Shown piece by piece: positions 19,108 through 29,358 of a DNA stretch of 64,000 bases. The stretch spans positions 620,001-684,000 of the forward strand of contig NC_016450.1 of NCBI RefSeq assembly GCF_000235365.1, in the 5' to 3' direction. The stretch comes from Eremothecium cymbalariae DBVPG#7215. Taxonomy: Eukaryota; Ascomycota; Saccharomycetes; Saccharomycetales; Saccharomycetaceae. The translations under genes were made by a program, and so were the position numbers. A model generated the notes under the pieces. The model saw nothing but the letters and a program-made list of their open reading frames with translations. It was not told where the DNA came from and made no database searches. How positions within the stretch are numbered: the stretch's first letter is position 1; each line of letters starts with the position of its first letter.

Positions 19108-21045
19108 ATGGTAATAATGTTAGGATCGATACTACAGGATCTGGAGCAGAATCTTTTTTTACCAAGCGATCTTATTTCAACATACAGATCTGAAGTTGAT
19201 GGATTGCTTTATTGTAAGGTGAAGTATGATATAGTTCCAGATGCTTGTATGTTGAAATGCGGCTGTATAGTGTCGGAACAACTTATGAGAAGGGTAGAAC
19301 GAGAGCTGGGAGGTGGGGTGCAGCAGGATATTTCATGTCCTATTTGCCAATGTCGTGGTGTGTCACTGGTAGGTCCGATTCTACCATTGAGGTCTCTGTA
19401 CCATCAATTGCAATTCTACCGAACCAACCAGACACGTGAACTGCAGGATACAGGAGATCGCGAGTCAGTTATTAGTACGGAGATCACAGCGAAGACGGGG
19501 AAGCAGCAGTCGCTGCTTTCATTGTTCCACAAGGCTGCTACGAAGATTAGTAATGTCCCGGCTGTGATCAACCACAACAAGGACATAGAAACTTTACCCT
19601 CAACGGCCGCACTTCCAGTGGGATGTAATGGCGGTACTCCGTCTGTTCCAACTGGAGCGCTAATATTAGATAGCGCTTCTAACGCCAAGACTTTATCTTT
19701 ACAGGACCATGAGTTGAATAGTGTGCGATCGGGCGTGCATCCCACAATTTCGCTCTCTTTGCAATTGCCAAAGTCATTATTGGATGAAGAGAGAGAGTTT
19801 TATTTTGCAAAATGTTTCCCTATGTATCGAAAACGGATGCAGTTTAATACCCATCCAAAGTTCTTGAAAACCAAGTCAAAGCTGTTCATCAACACTTATA
19901 TATCGAATGATTGTGCTAGATTTGCACTGATCTCTGAAACGAAATGGGAGGTTTACAATATAAGAAATACAGAAGAACCGGAACTTTTGTGTTGTGGAAA
20001 CGTTTCTGGGGACTATGGACCAGATTTCAATAATCTAAAGAAACCTGTAGATCAGAAACAGGTTTTATATCCAAAAACGAATGAATCTTCTGACTCATCA
20101 ACAAACCTTAACCAGGCTGCTTTGAGAAATTGGGAACATCTGTACTGTCGATTGGCTAAAGATGTATTTGTAATCTCGGGGACTAAGGGCTACTTTCGTG
20201 TATTTGACCTTTCCCAAGGGGGTAAACCGGTATTTACATATTGTTCTTCATTTCCGATTCGATGTATCGATCTCGACCCGAGCGGTTCGATTATTTCATG
20301 TGGCATTACAGGGAAGGATAAGACTAGTGATACCGAACAAGCTTTAATATTATTTCAACATATAGAGAGGAAATCCAGTGTCCTTCAGTTCTCATCTCAG
20401 CTAACTATTGCTTTACCCTACCGGGATCCTATTAACACGCTGCAGTTTTCTTCTGATGGGAAGTATCTGTCTTGCTCTACAGCACTGGAATCACGATTTC
20501 TTGTAATATCATTAAGAAAATCCAACGAGCCAAGGTTAGTAATGAAGTCTTTGAGATCGATTGATACATCCTTGGAGTCAGAGGGCATAACAGCCACAAA
20601 GATGTTTCCAGATAATCCCAATTTGATGTGTGTCACATCTGTTGCCTTCAATTCTCCTCCAATTGTGATTAATACGAAGATTGAAACCATAAATGGTGTC
20701 CAAACTGTTGCACAACCCACAATGCTAATGCGTATAGATGAAGTTGATTCGAAGATTCATAATTGTGAAATATCTCCCCGAAGTGACGCCATAGCATTTG
20801 TAGATAGAAGTGGTACGGTTTATTTGTTATTTGCACCAACAATGACTGAGAATGAAACGAGAAGGATAGTAACCGTAGATGTTGTAGCTAATGCATACCG
20901 TGCACGTGAAGCTGCGTGCATGCGGTTCAGTCTAGATGGTCATAAACTATATCTTGTGGACAGAAAGGGAATTCTCTACGTAGAGGATTTTGCATTTGCA
21001 TTACCGCAAAATCATGAAGTTACCAAATGTAAACAAATAAATTAA
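19108..21045 (+). CDS. Unrecognised protein with RING/U-box-like N-terminus and propeller-like C-terminus
   Basis: I do not recognise this 645-residue protein. Residues about 38-95 look like a degenerate RING or U-box: CMLKCGCIVSEQLMRR, then ISCPICQCRGVSLVG and LRSLYHQLQFY. Residues about 100-220 are polar and probably disordered. From about 225 to the end, short blocks resemble beta-propeller blades (ISGTKGYFRVFDLSQGG, INTLQFSSDGKYLSCSTALE, CEISPRSDAIAFVDRSGTVYL, CMRFSLDGHKLYLVDRKGILY), with WD-like dips but few true WD pairs. The layout suggests a ubiquitin- or SUMO-ligase-like adaptor, in outline like Prp19, but this is inference. It lies between the PI-PLC gene and AIM22. A second ATG nine bases downstream could be the start. 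Confidence 0.75.
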   Translation: MVIMLGSILQDLEQNLFLPSDLISTYRSEVDGLLYCKVKYDIVPDACMLKCGCIVSEQLMRRVERELGGGVQQDISCPICQCRGVSLVGPILPLRSLYHQLQFYRTNQTRELQDTGDRESVISTEITAKTGKQQSLLSLFHKAATKISNVPAVINHNKDIETLPSTAALPVGCNGGTPSVPTGALILDSASNAKTLSLQDHELNSVRSGVHPTISLSLQLPKSLLDEEREFYFAKCFPMYRKRMQFNTHPKFLKTKSKLFINTYISNDCARFALISETKWEVYNIRNTEEPELLCCGNVSGDYGPDFNNLKKPVDQKQVLYPKTNESSDSSTNLNQAALRNWEHLYCRLAKDVFVISGTKGYFRVFDLSQGGKPVFTYCSSFPIRCIDLDPSGSIISCGITGKDKTSDTEQALILFQHIERKSSVLQFSSQLTIALPYRDPINTLQFSSDGKYLSCSTALESRFLVISLRKSNEPRLVMKSLRSIDTSLESEGITATKMFPDNPNLMCVTSVAFNSPPIVINTKIETINGVQTVAQPTMLMRIDEVDSKIHNCEISPRSDAIAFVDRSGTVYLLFAPTMTENETRRIVTVDVVANAYRAREAACMRFSLDGHKLYLVDRKGILYVEDFAFALPQNHEVTKCKQIN

Positions 21046-21101
21046 TATCACACCATTTTCCTTTTAAGATAGAATATTGGCAGGTTTTTGATCAAGTAAC
21101 T

Positions 21102-22307
21102 TTATATATCATATGCTGTATAGTCTTTGTATAATTTATCATTGAGGTTATGCACAAAATCATTGAAAGTCATACCAGCTGTTTCGGGTATGTCACTCTT
21201 CGTAATCAGGCCTTTATCAACATGTATCACAGAATTACCAATATGAACTTTGAATTTCGGCCCTGTCATGTATCGCCACTTAAAGCTCTTCAGTTCTTCA
21301 ATAACATCATGTATTTCCGTTGTAGAACTTGTTTCATCACAGTAATAAAGAGGGACATCTTCCTGCATCAGGCATCTAAAGCCATTGGTCAAAACATCAC
21401 AGAATTGATCAACATTATCTATACCTTTACCTTCTAAATTTTCAACTGGAGATCTAACGCTATCTACGCTGTTGCATTCCCACTTAATTCCATCGATTGA
21501 TTTTGGTTTCAAGAGTCCAGAAAATTCAGAAAGTTCAGAAGAAACAAGCATCGTGCCATGATGGTAGCCTTTGCCTCTTGCAATTTTAAATGCACTTCCG
21601 CTGACTTTCTTACCCGATAACGTAATATCACCTCTAGCATTCATACCAATATCTTTAGTATAATGTGTCAACCATTTTACTATGTTCTGATTGAAAAATG
21701 CACGGTCGAATTTTTCACGAGAAGTTATAAAAGAATAATTGACATTACCCAAGTCATGGACAACTGCCCCACCACCAGACTTACGACGAACAAATTCATA
21801 CTGTCTGTTAACTAAGTTGTACAGGTAAAGCTCTTTCCATGGGTTTTGATTTTTACCGATAACAACACATTTATCATTCACATAGAATAACAATCGCTCA
21901 TGTTGGAAAGTGGAACTATCAGTAATAGATTGAGAGCTTTTATGTATCGGCGTATGCTTGAATATAAAATCTTCCAGTGCAAGGTTAAAAAAAGGATCCG
22001 TCGATACACTGCGTATAATAAACTTACCACGGCTAGCCACTTTCGATGCTAATTGATCGGGAGTCAATACCGGTATACTGTAAAGTTCATTTATTTCCTT
22101 ATTTAATTCTTCCAGATCACTTAGATGGGTGCTATCGACGGAATCCTCTGTCGAGTTTTGTGTAAACATATTAATGTACATGTGGTTTAGTTCCTTAAGC
22201 TCATTACTTTCTGAATTATCGGTTCCAATAGGTGGATTATTAGTTTTGATATACCTAGCAGAATAATTGGGTCTGATTAAAGATACCCTAGACCACAGTC
22301 TTATCAT
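21102..22307 (-). CDS. AIM22: Aim22 lipoate-protein ligase, mitochondrial
   Basis: This 401-residue protein has a basic, Ser/Tyr-containing N-terminus (MIRLWSRVSLIRPNYSARYI) typical of a mitochondrial presequence. The LplA-like catalytic domain starts near residue 95 and contains the lipoyl-ligase signature RRKSGGGAVVHDLGNVNYSF at about 174-193 and the lysine motif SGKKVSGSAFK. It would attach or transfer lipoate to E2 subunits of 2-oxoacid dehydrogenases and to glycine-cleavage H protein, acting with Lip2, Lip5 and Gcv3. S. cerevisiae AIM22 is YJL046W, whose neighbour there is RTT101; here RTT101 is about 11 kb away, so the pair was separated or interleaved. It converges on the RING-like gene, with 56 bp between stops. 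Confidence 0.92.
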   Translation of the reverse strand: MIRLWSRVSLIRPNYSARYIKTNNPPIGTDNSESNELKELNHMYINMFTQNSTEDSVDSTHLSDLEELNKEINELYSIPVLTPDQLASKVASRGKFIIRSVSTDPFFNLALEDFIFKHTPIHKSSQSITDSSTFQHERLLFYVNDKCVVIGKNQNPWKELYLYNLVNRQYEFVRRKSGGGAVVHDLGNVNYSFITSREKFDRAFFNQNIVKWLTHYTKDIGMNARGDITLSGKKVSGSAFKIARGKGYHHGTMLVSSELSEFSGLLKPKSIDGIKWECNSVDSVRSPVENLEGKGIDNVDQFCDVLTNGFRCLMQEDVPLYYCDETSSTTEIHDVIEELKSFKWRYMTGPKFKVHIGNSVIHVDKGLITKSDIPETAGMTFNDFVHNLNDKLYKDYTAYDI

Positions 22308-22657
22308 CCAGGCAAAATTGAGTTCTTGTTAAATAGCTTTAAAAATCGATATTGATTCTAAAATGGTTAACGAAAACTATAATCTCAACAGAATTAAACC
22401 AACCCAATCTTTAAATCAGGGACATAAAGTTTTCAAACGGACCAAGAAACTATGATCAAAACCGGTTTGGCTTTTCAGATGTAGAGCAATTAATCTTTGT
22501 CGTGGTATTGGTTTTAATGAATTGATCTTGTACAAGACAAATTGTCTTGAAAAAAATCACTGGAATTCAAAACGTCTGTTTCAACAGATGCCCACCGTTC
22601 ATTAACTGTCATACTATTAGGCAAAACAAAAAGGCAAGCGTAAAGTTATATATCATC
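22308..22657. other. Divergent promoter region of AIM22 and POP4
   Basis: This 350-bp region separates the two divergent genes. The POP4 frame stays open upstream to 22547 but has no ATG there, so it is treated as non-coding leader. No RNA gene is seen. Confidence 0.6.
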
Positions 22658-23476
22658 ATGGATCGAGTACAGCCGTTTATTAAGGAATGCATATTATCCA
22701 AATCATTTACAGACCCATCCAAGCCCATACATGACAAGCGTCTGCTAGACACCTTAATGTTACAACCTACTGATGGAGGATCTGGTAGGAGATTAAGAAA
22801 GCGAAAAGTCAACCTATTAGACGTTAGTGGTTCCAATATGCAAGTGAAGCAGGATAATTACAGTAATATCAATAAAAATTCGAAGATTGCTCTTAAAGAA
22901 TATATTAATAAATCTAGAGTTGCTGGTTCCTACGCTAAGAAAATTATCAACGAAAAGAACTTTAAAAACCGTGAGGAGTTGGAAACGTTTTTAGAATTGA
23001 ACAATCAAGCTCTTCGTGATTCACTGCCGAATTACAAGCAATTTGAACCTACATATAAGGAACTATGGTGCAATTACATCAAAGAACTCCTTGATTTTAA
23101 AGTCACATCTGATGGGAACATAACGATGAATGGGCAGGTAGCCCTGCAGAAATTATCTATGGCAGATTATAACGGTAGCCTATTGAAAGTTACAAAAAGC
23201 CGCAATAAAAATCTCGAAGGAATCGAGGGAATTGTTGTATGGGATGCACAGAAAAGTTTTATTATGATTTGTGAGGGCAAGCTAGTTGACACGATAAAAT
23301 GCATCCCCAAAAAGGGTAGCACATTCACTTTTGAGGTCCCAATTGATGATGATCGCTCTTTACAATACAGCCTTATCGGTGATCGCTTTAAGTATAGAAG
23401 CACGGATCGTGCTGGACGTAAATTTAAAAGTCGCCGTTGTGATGACTTGCTTTACTATGTAAACCAAGAAGGCTAA
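22658..23476 (+). CDS. POP4: Pop4 (Rpp29) subunit of RNase P and RNase MRP
   Basis: From the ATG at 22658 this encodes 272 residues (S. cerevisiae 279) starting MDRVQPFIKECILSK, which matches the remembered yeast start MDRTQTFIKDCL. The C-terminal Rpp29 fold, an Sm-like barrel at about 170-265, includes KLSMADYNGSLLKVTKS, IEGIVVWDAQKSF, CIPKKGSTFTFEVPI and GDRFKYRSTDRAGRKFKSRRCD. It supports tRNA 5' maturation and rRNA A3 cleavage. The reading frame extends 37 codons further upstream without ATG; I exclude that part. SHG1 and the YBR259W-like gene follow as in S. cerevisiae YBR257W-YBR259W. Confidence 0.95.
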   Translation: MDRVQPFIKECILSKSFTDPSKPIHDKRLLDTLMLQPTDGGSGRRLRKRKVNLLDVSGSNMQVKQDNYSNINKNSKIALKEYINKSRVAGSYAKKIINEKNFKNREELETFLELNNQALRDSLPNYKQFEPTYKELWCNYIKELLDFKVTSDGNITMNGQVALQKLSMADYNGSLLKVTKSRNKNLEGIEGIVVWDAQKSFIMICEGKLVDTIKCIPKKGSTFTFEVPIDDDRSLQYSLIGDRFKYRSTDRAGRKFKSRRCDDLLYYVNQEG

Positions 23477-23519
23477 GTCGTTTAAGTCTAAGACCTTAAA
23501 TGATGAATATAACCTTTTT

Positions 23520-23903
23520 TCATTCTGATTTACTGGCGTGCATTTCCATTAGCAAGGATCTAATCTTAGATACCAATTCTTCATCACCAAGCCTGTCTTC
23601 AATAATTTTATCAACATCTACTCGATCGTCTTTTAGCATTTCGTAGCCTGTTCTAAATAGCTGCGCCTCTAATAAAGCACTCGTGGAGCCCCTGTTTTTA
23701 AATATCAAACTTTCATCCTTGTGAACCATATCTTTTATCAACTCTTGGACTCTTTTTTTAACTAGAGTTTCTAAATTCTCCTCAGTATTACCGTCTGCAT
23801 AAAGCGCATCAGTAAGGATAGATTGTTTTAACTTGTCTAAGTACCCTTTCCTCTTAAATGCCTCTGCTAAAGTTATCGCAGGATCTTCAGATTTAGCTGA
23901 CAT
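23520..23903 (-). CDS. SHG1: Shg1 subunit of the COMPASS (Set1) complex
   Basis: This 127-residue helical protein (S. cerevisiae 142) includes LAEAFKRKGYLDKLKQSIL near the N-terminus, the BOD1/SHG1-type opening, followed by a charged helical body with LVKKRVQELIKDMV. Shg1 is a small, non-essential member of Set1C/COMPASS, the H3K4 methyltransferase. It converges on POP4 with only 43 bp between stops and diverges from the YBR259W-like gene, the same arrangement as YBR257W-YBR258C-YBR259W. Confidence 0.9.
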   Translation of the reverse strand: MSAKSEDPAITLAEAFKRKGYLDKLKQSILTDALYADGNTEENLETLVKKRVQELIKDMVHKDESLIFKNRGSTSALLEAQLFRTGYEMLKDDRVDVDKIIEDRLGDEELVSKIRSLLMEMHASKSE

Positions 23904-24195
23904 AGCACGGTCTGATGTGCCTACTTTCTTTTATCAATAGACGTTTCTAATAGGGTTGATGTTCTACTTGGTCGCTGCACGAAGTACATAGAATATCGTC
24001 GACTAATATAAGCGACATATTCAACACAAAACGTCAATATTATTCGACTATATAAATTTGTGAAATTAAAATTGGAGAACGGTCAAATTTAATGAATTTG
24101 ATTGAACATAGCTCGAAGATCAGAAATAATCAACACGAATGAATGATTCTCGAGTCATAAAATAAGTCTGTACCTATGAAGCCAATTTTAGTGAA

Positions 24196-25938
24196 ATGAA
24201 TGATTTAGTTGAGGGTTTAAACTTGTACTGGAATTGCAAATTGGATGAAGAGCATAAATTCATCTCCACATTCAAATGTTCTAATAGGGATTTTGATGCC
24301 TTTTTGCTTATCTTAATCGAGAGTATAGCTGCAGGGATCGAGATGGATTTGAATAATTCATGTGATAATGTTTTTAATATTCATAAAAGTCAATTGACAG
24401 CTATTTCTTCGAGATATATAACGAAGGTCAAGACCATAGAGCATGCATTAAATCATCCGTCTAAGTTTCAAATAGACACAAGGGCTGTTTTCTTTAGCAT
24501 TAGGAGTTGGTGGTACTTCAGAATGATTCCTCTTCTGATTGGAAAAATCTTTAACGAGACCTTGCATCCTCACATTCAGATGGAAACTTTATGGGGATTA
24601 CGATTTATGAAATGGCCTCATTGGCTACCAAGGCCGAAAATCATCCCAGCAGACAGTTGTATGCAAAACGTCGTTGAAGACGTAATAAATACATCAGAGG
24701 AGTGTTTTGTTGCTTATGGCCATAAAGGAATTCCAAGATATTTTAAACTAGCACGAAATGCACTTTTTTGTTTATCATTAACGTTGCAAGTGGTGCTTCC
24801 TATTGATATAGCAGGCATTAGGTTGAAAAACGCTATTTCCAAATCCATCGAAGACACCACTATTTGGGAATCACAATTGATACTTTATATGACTAAGGAC
24901 ATTAGTGATTACAACTACCATTTTTTGGCGATAAGGCCTCTCCTCCATCCTGCTAAATTTGAGGACTTTTGGATAAGCACTTACAAAAATGCCTGTGAAG
25001 CCATTTCTAGGCGCGAAAAAGAAGTTGAAATTAAAGAATTTATTGCGTTTACTATAGAATATGCTTCGCTTTCGATTGATGTTTATGAATATTTTAAGTC
25101 GTTCACAATAGATCATCCTCTATTTATCAAGCACATTTTCAATTACATGATTTGTAATTATGATAAAGGTACTTTAAGCATCAAAAATGGTTATGAATTA
25201 AGTCGCTTCATTAATATAACTGGAATTCGCCCTAAAATATTTGATATGTTTTTAGAGAGGTTTCTGCTTAAAGAAGTCATTTGTGATGATGACACTTTTA
25301 ATAGAATTGGGGAAGATTTGGAAAACAGACATATATTGGAAACGAACAATGCGACCACTAATAGAAGTGAATATTTCCAAATCTCAAATTGGTTTAAAAA
25401 CGATGAAAAATTCTTGAGATTTTTGCAAGATGTACAAATATCAAAGAATATGAATTTATACAGCGCTAACGGGTATTTAATATCTCTAAGGGTATTTGAC
25501 AAAAATCTTTTTTGTAAATATTATGTTGAAAGGACGGATAAACTGTTAATGAGGATTCCAGAATACTTTAAGGAAGAATTAGAGCTGTATATTAAAAAAA
25601 TAGAGCTAGAAATGAAGTTTTTTAAGAATAAACGGTTGGAGGCGCAACCTCAGTTGTATCGTCTAATAATCGAGGGTTCATTTGATACCAGTGTGTTGCT
25701 GGATGTTGATATATGGCAAGCAATTGTCTTAGTTGAGTTATTCTCCAGATGTAGCTGTTGGAAATGGCAAGACATGATTTATACATTGGCGGTTACCAAT
25801 GAAACTACTTTCAAAGCTGTTATCAGGTCTTTACGCAAACACAATATATTGTTGAAAAAAAAGTCCATATACTATCTAAACTGCAATTTCAAAACTATAT
25901 CTATCAATGAAGACCAGCCATACGTTGTTTGTTATTAG
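24196..25938 (+). CDS. YBR259W-like protein of unknown function
   Basis: This 580-residue protein sits divergent to SHG1, exactly where YBR259W lies in S. cerevisiae (688 residues there), and I assign it mainly by position. It is rich in Phe, Ile, Asn and Lys with no signal peptide or clear membrane span. The helical body and especially the last about 150 residues look cullin-like: a polar stretch, then IWQAIVLVELFSRCSCWKWQDMIYTLAVTNETTFKAVIRSLRKHNILLKKK resembles in outline the winged helix that follows the cullin homology domain (written here for its pattern; it spans about residues 516-566). The role is unknown. The low GC content and many Phe/Tyr codons suggest fast evolution. Confidence 0.75.
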   Translation: MNDLVEGLNLYWNCKLDEEHKFISTFKCSNRDFDAFLLILIESIAAGIEMDLNNSCDNVFNIHKSQLTAISSRYITKVKTIEHALNHPSKFQIDTRAVFFSIRSWWYFRMIPLLIGKIFNETLHPHIQMETLWGLRFMKWPHWLPRPKIIPADSCMQNVVEDVINTSEECFVAYGHKGIPRYFKLARNALFCLSLTLQVVLPIDIAGIRLKNAISKSIEDTTIWESQLILYMTKDISDYNYHFLAIRPLLHPAKFEDFWISTYKNACEAISRREKEVEIKEFIAFTIEYASLSIDVYEYFKSFTIDHPLFIKHIFNYMICNYDKGTLSIKNGYELSRFINITGIRPKIFDMFLERFLLKEVICDDDTFNRIGEDLENRHILETNNATTNRSEYFQISNWFKNDEKFLRFLQDVQISKNMNLYSANGYLISLRVFDKNLFCKYYVERTDKLLMRIPEYFKEELELYIKKIELEMKFFKNKRLEAQPQLYRLIIEGSFDTSVLLDVDIWQAIVLVELFSRCSCWKWQDMIYTLAVTNETTFKAVIRSLRKHNILLKKKSIYYLNCNFKTISINEDQPYVVCY

Positions 25939-26161
25939 GGTTATATATAAATCACAGACCTATAGCTATTGTCTCGAATGGTAGCTATTGTAGTTGTTTG
26001 CCTTCTAACCTAACCATAATTGCAGAATAAGGTTGAAAAGGATTAGTATGGAAAATATAACAGTAGAGGAGAATGTGGGCTATGTATAATAGTAAATAAT
26101 ATAAACTTAAAAGAGAAGGTTCATTAAAATTACTTACGTATCCATCATCTAGCAATGCATA

Positions 26162-27718
26162 TTAGAAACCTCCACCGCCAAGAAGCGCTTGAGCTAAGGC
26201 GCTCTGTCCACCTGACTGCTGGAATTCCATAGTGATAAGCTCCAACAAGGCAAATGCTGAAGTCAAACCGACAACGATGCCTGCTGCCGCACCCTTCAGA
26301 CCCATTAATTCACCAGCTGAGACCAATAGAGCTAAAACAGCCGCTCCAGAAGTAGCAGCTACTGGAATAACCTTTGACAATTCCTTGGCAACAGACTGCT
26401 CCCTATGACCAATTAACGTAATTCCTTGTTCTTTAAATTGCAAGCCAAGGTCACGAGCACTAGAGCCTGAAATCTCTTGCCAGAATGACGCAAACCATAC
26501 ACCGGTAATTACCATAAAGAGGGTGAAAGTAATAAAACTTAACGGTTGTCTGGTAATACCGTCAATCAAAGATCTAGGTGGTGCAAATAAAGACAAGGGG
26601 AAATTTGGAACATAGTGTAATCCATTAACCGTCTTGTAACCGCCCAAAATCTTGGAAATAGTGTGTTGAGAATCGTTACCAGCCACCAGTTGAATAACGG
26701 CAAACATGGTGATATGAAGATAAAAGAGGATGGAGTAGGAAAATAAAATAGATAGACCACCAGTGTATAAAAGCCTAATTGGGTATACGTTGTTCATACC
26801 TCTTGCTCTAGTAGATCTAATCGGAAGTTCGGAACGATAATTTTGCAAGTAGCCAACAATCGCCGCGATGATTAACACTAAACAAACTGTAGTCAAGTTG
26901 GGTAAGTAATCTCTTTGAAACGCATTGATAATACCACCAAGGAAAGTTTTATGTTTAGACGTAAATCCTTGAATTAAGTTGATCAAAGCGCCTTGGGCTT
27001 CATTTATGCCCTCAGTAGTATTAATCGCTATTTGTGACACACCAAATATGTCTGCAACAAGATTGGTAGCAACAGCTATAGTACTAATTGCCATTGCACC
27101 TGAACCAAACCCATATCCCTTATCAATGACTTCAATTAACATAGTAGCAACAAACCCAGCACCAACCAGTTGCATGTTCAAAAGATAGATAGCATGCGCA
27201 GACAAATTTTCACCGTAGTAACCTGAGAAAATGAAAATATTGGCAAGTACAGCATACTGAAGAATGGAAACTACCTTAATAGCAGATTGGAACAACTCCC
27301 TATCCTGCCTTACTTTAAAATTGACTTTGATTATCTTCATACCAGCCAACAATTGGAAGAATAGCGCAACTGCAACAGGAGGAAAGATACCAAATTCCAT
27401 CAAGGTAAACGGTTCTGCAGCAAAAGAACTTCTTAGGAAATACAATGGATCCTTAACTTTTGAATCCTTAGAAATACCAGCTAATGGAAACTGACCAAAT
27501 ATGTATATCAAAGCAGAAATCAGTGTATAAACGATTTTATCATCAAATGCCATATTTTCGTAAGGAAGTTCTACCTCAGGCAATATTGCCAAAAAGGGCT
27601 TAAAGGCATCGATAAACCGAACTTCATCAAAGTTAAAGTTAGTATCTCAATTGATGTATAATGAATTACTCAGGAGCAAAATGCTATTATAGTGCGAGAG
27701 ATACATACAACCTGCCAT
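26162..27718 (-). CDS. SSH1: Ssh1, Sec61-like translocon channel (two exons)
   Basis: Exon 2 (26162-27621) contains almost all of the protein; exon 1 (27709-27718) is just ten bases, encoding M-A-G and the first base of a Phe codon. Splicing gives 489 residues (S. cerevisiae 490) starting MAGFRFIDAFKPFLAILPEV, which matches the remembered yeast start MSGFRLIDIVKP. Without the intron no ATG precedes the conserved N-terminus. The protein has ten membrane segments and conserved pieces such as IKVNFKVRQDRELFQ, KGYGFGSGAM, ELPIRSTRARG and QQSGGQSALAQALLG. Ssh1 forms an alternative ER channel with Sbh2 and Sss1 for co-translational import. It is Ssh1 rather than Sec61 by sequence. S. cerevisiae SSH1 is YBR283C, so this is not its neighbour there. 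Confidence 0.95.
27622..27708 (-). other. SSH1: Spliceosomal intron of SSH1 (87 nt)
   Basis: On the reverse strand the donor GTATGT is at 27708-27703, the perfect branch site TACTAAC at 27644-27638, and the acceptor AAG ends at 27622, about 17 nt after the branch A. Joining the exons keeps frame and restores the conserved Ssh1 N-terminus. AAG is a less used but valid yeast acceptor. Confidence 0.92.
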
Positions 27719-27933
27719 GCTTGACGTAAATTATACCAAATTGTAGAAATGAAACGCGTGCGATCGTTAACAATATGCTTTCAAACAAATAGAAAAGGAA
27801 TTGCCTAGGATCGAGACCCAGAGGACTAAAGGACAATATTTAAACGATCCCAATGGGGTCTTCTGCTACTAATATTGTGAAGCCAAGTTCGCTGTCCAGA
27901 AGCTACAAAGTACAATGAGAAAAAATTTCAACA

Positions 27934-27960
27934 TTACCCGGATATAAAAAGACCGGGTAA
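27934..27960. promoter_or_regulatory. Inverted pair of Reb1-type sites between SSH1 and MIC12
   Basis: TTACCCGG at 27934-27941 and its inverted partner CCGGGTAA at 27953-27960 face each other across 11 bp. The Reb1 consensus is TTACCCG. The pair lies about 216-242 bp upstream of the SSH1 ATG and 156-182 bp upstream of the MIC12 ATG, the place for a nucleosome-clearing general regulatory factor serving both divergent genes. Binding is inferred from sequence. Confidence 0.65.
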
Positions 27961-28115
27961 CACTCTAAGCAATCTTGGAATTTTACTGGCTTTCCCCTCA
28001 TCAACGGTAATACCTACCTTATTATAATAAGCATTAACAAAGAAACAACTGGTCACAGGACTACTTCGGGTATAGGTCAGAAATTTCAATTGCTATAGAG
28101 CTCTAAGAAGTCAAA

Positions 28116-28400
28116 ATGCCAAGGTTCATAAGAGCTGTGTCATTTGTAACAATAGCTACAGTTATAGGTACGTCGTACTACTATTATGCCGTTAAGAGAC
28201 CATTATATAAGGAATCAGAATGGTATCGTGTTTCCACTCAGACGTCTGGTATCATTAATCGTAAATTAGAACTTCCAGTAGAGAGTGCTGATACCAGTAT
28301 GCAAGAGTATGTTGTTCGGAGCAACAAGGAGACTATGAAGGACATCTGGAATGAACAAATAAGAAGTGCGGTTGGTTGGATTTATTCGTGGAGCCATTGA
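28116..28400 (+). CDS. MIC12: Mic12 (Aim5) subunit of the MICOS complex
   Basis: This 94-residue protein (S. cerevisiae 106) has one N-terminal membrane segment (about 8-26, ending in a Tyr run) and the conserved C-terminus MKDIWNEQIRSAVGWIYSWSH, which closely matches the remembered yeast Mic12 end. MICOS shapes crista junctions in the mitochondrial inner membrane. TAE1 and RGD1 follow in the same direction, the inverted order of YBR260C-YBR262C, so the block moved together but was flipped relative to SHG1 and the YBR259W-like gene. The ATG at 28116 is the only suitable start. Confidence 0.93.
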   Translation: MPRFIRAVSFVTIATVIGTSYYYYAVKRPLYKESEWYRVSTQTSGIINRKLELPVESADTSMQEYVVRSNKETMKDIWNEQIRSAVGWIYSWSH

Positions 28401-28599
28401 TGAGATGATGAATTTTTATTAGAAATACTCTAAAGCATATATGATTATGTATACATATATATATATATATGTATATAATAAGAAAGTTAATCAATTCGGT
28501 ACATTCTTCTGAGTTTTGTGATGGATGAATATTCCGAAAATTCATAGATAGGTTATGAAATGAAATGAAAAATGTACCAAGCTACCTAAGATGAGTTAA

Positions 28600-29358
<759 letters not shown>

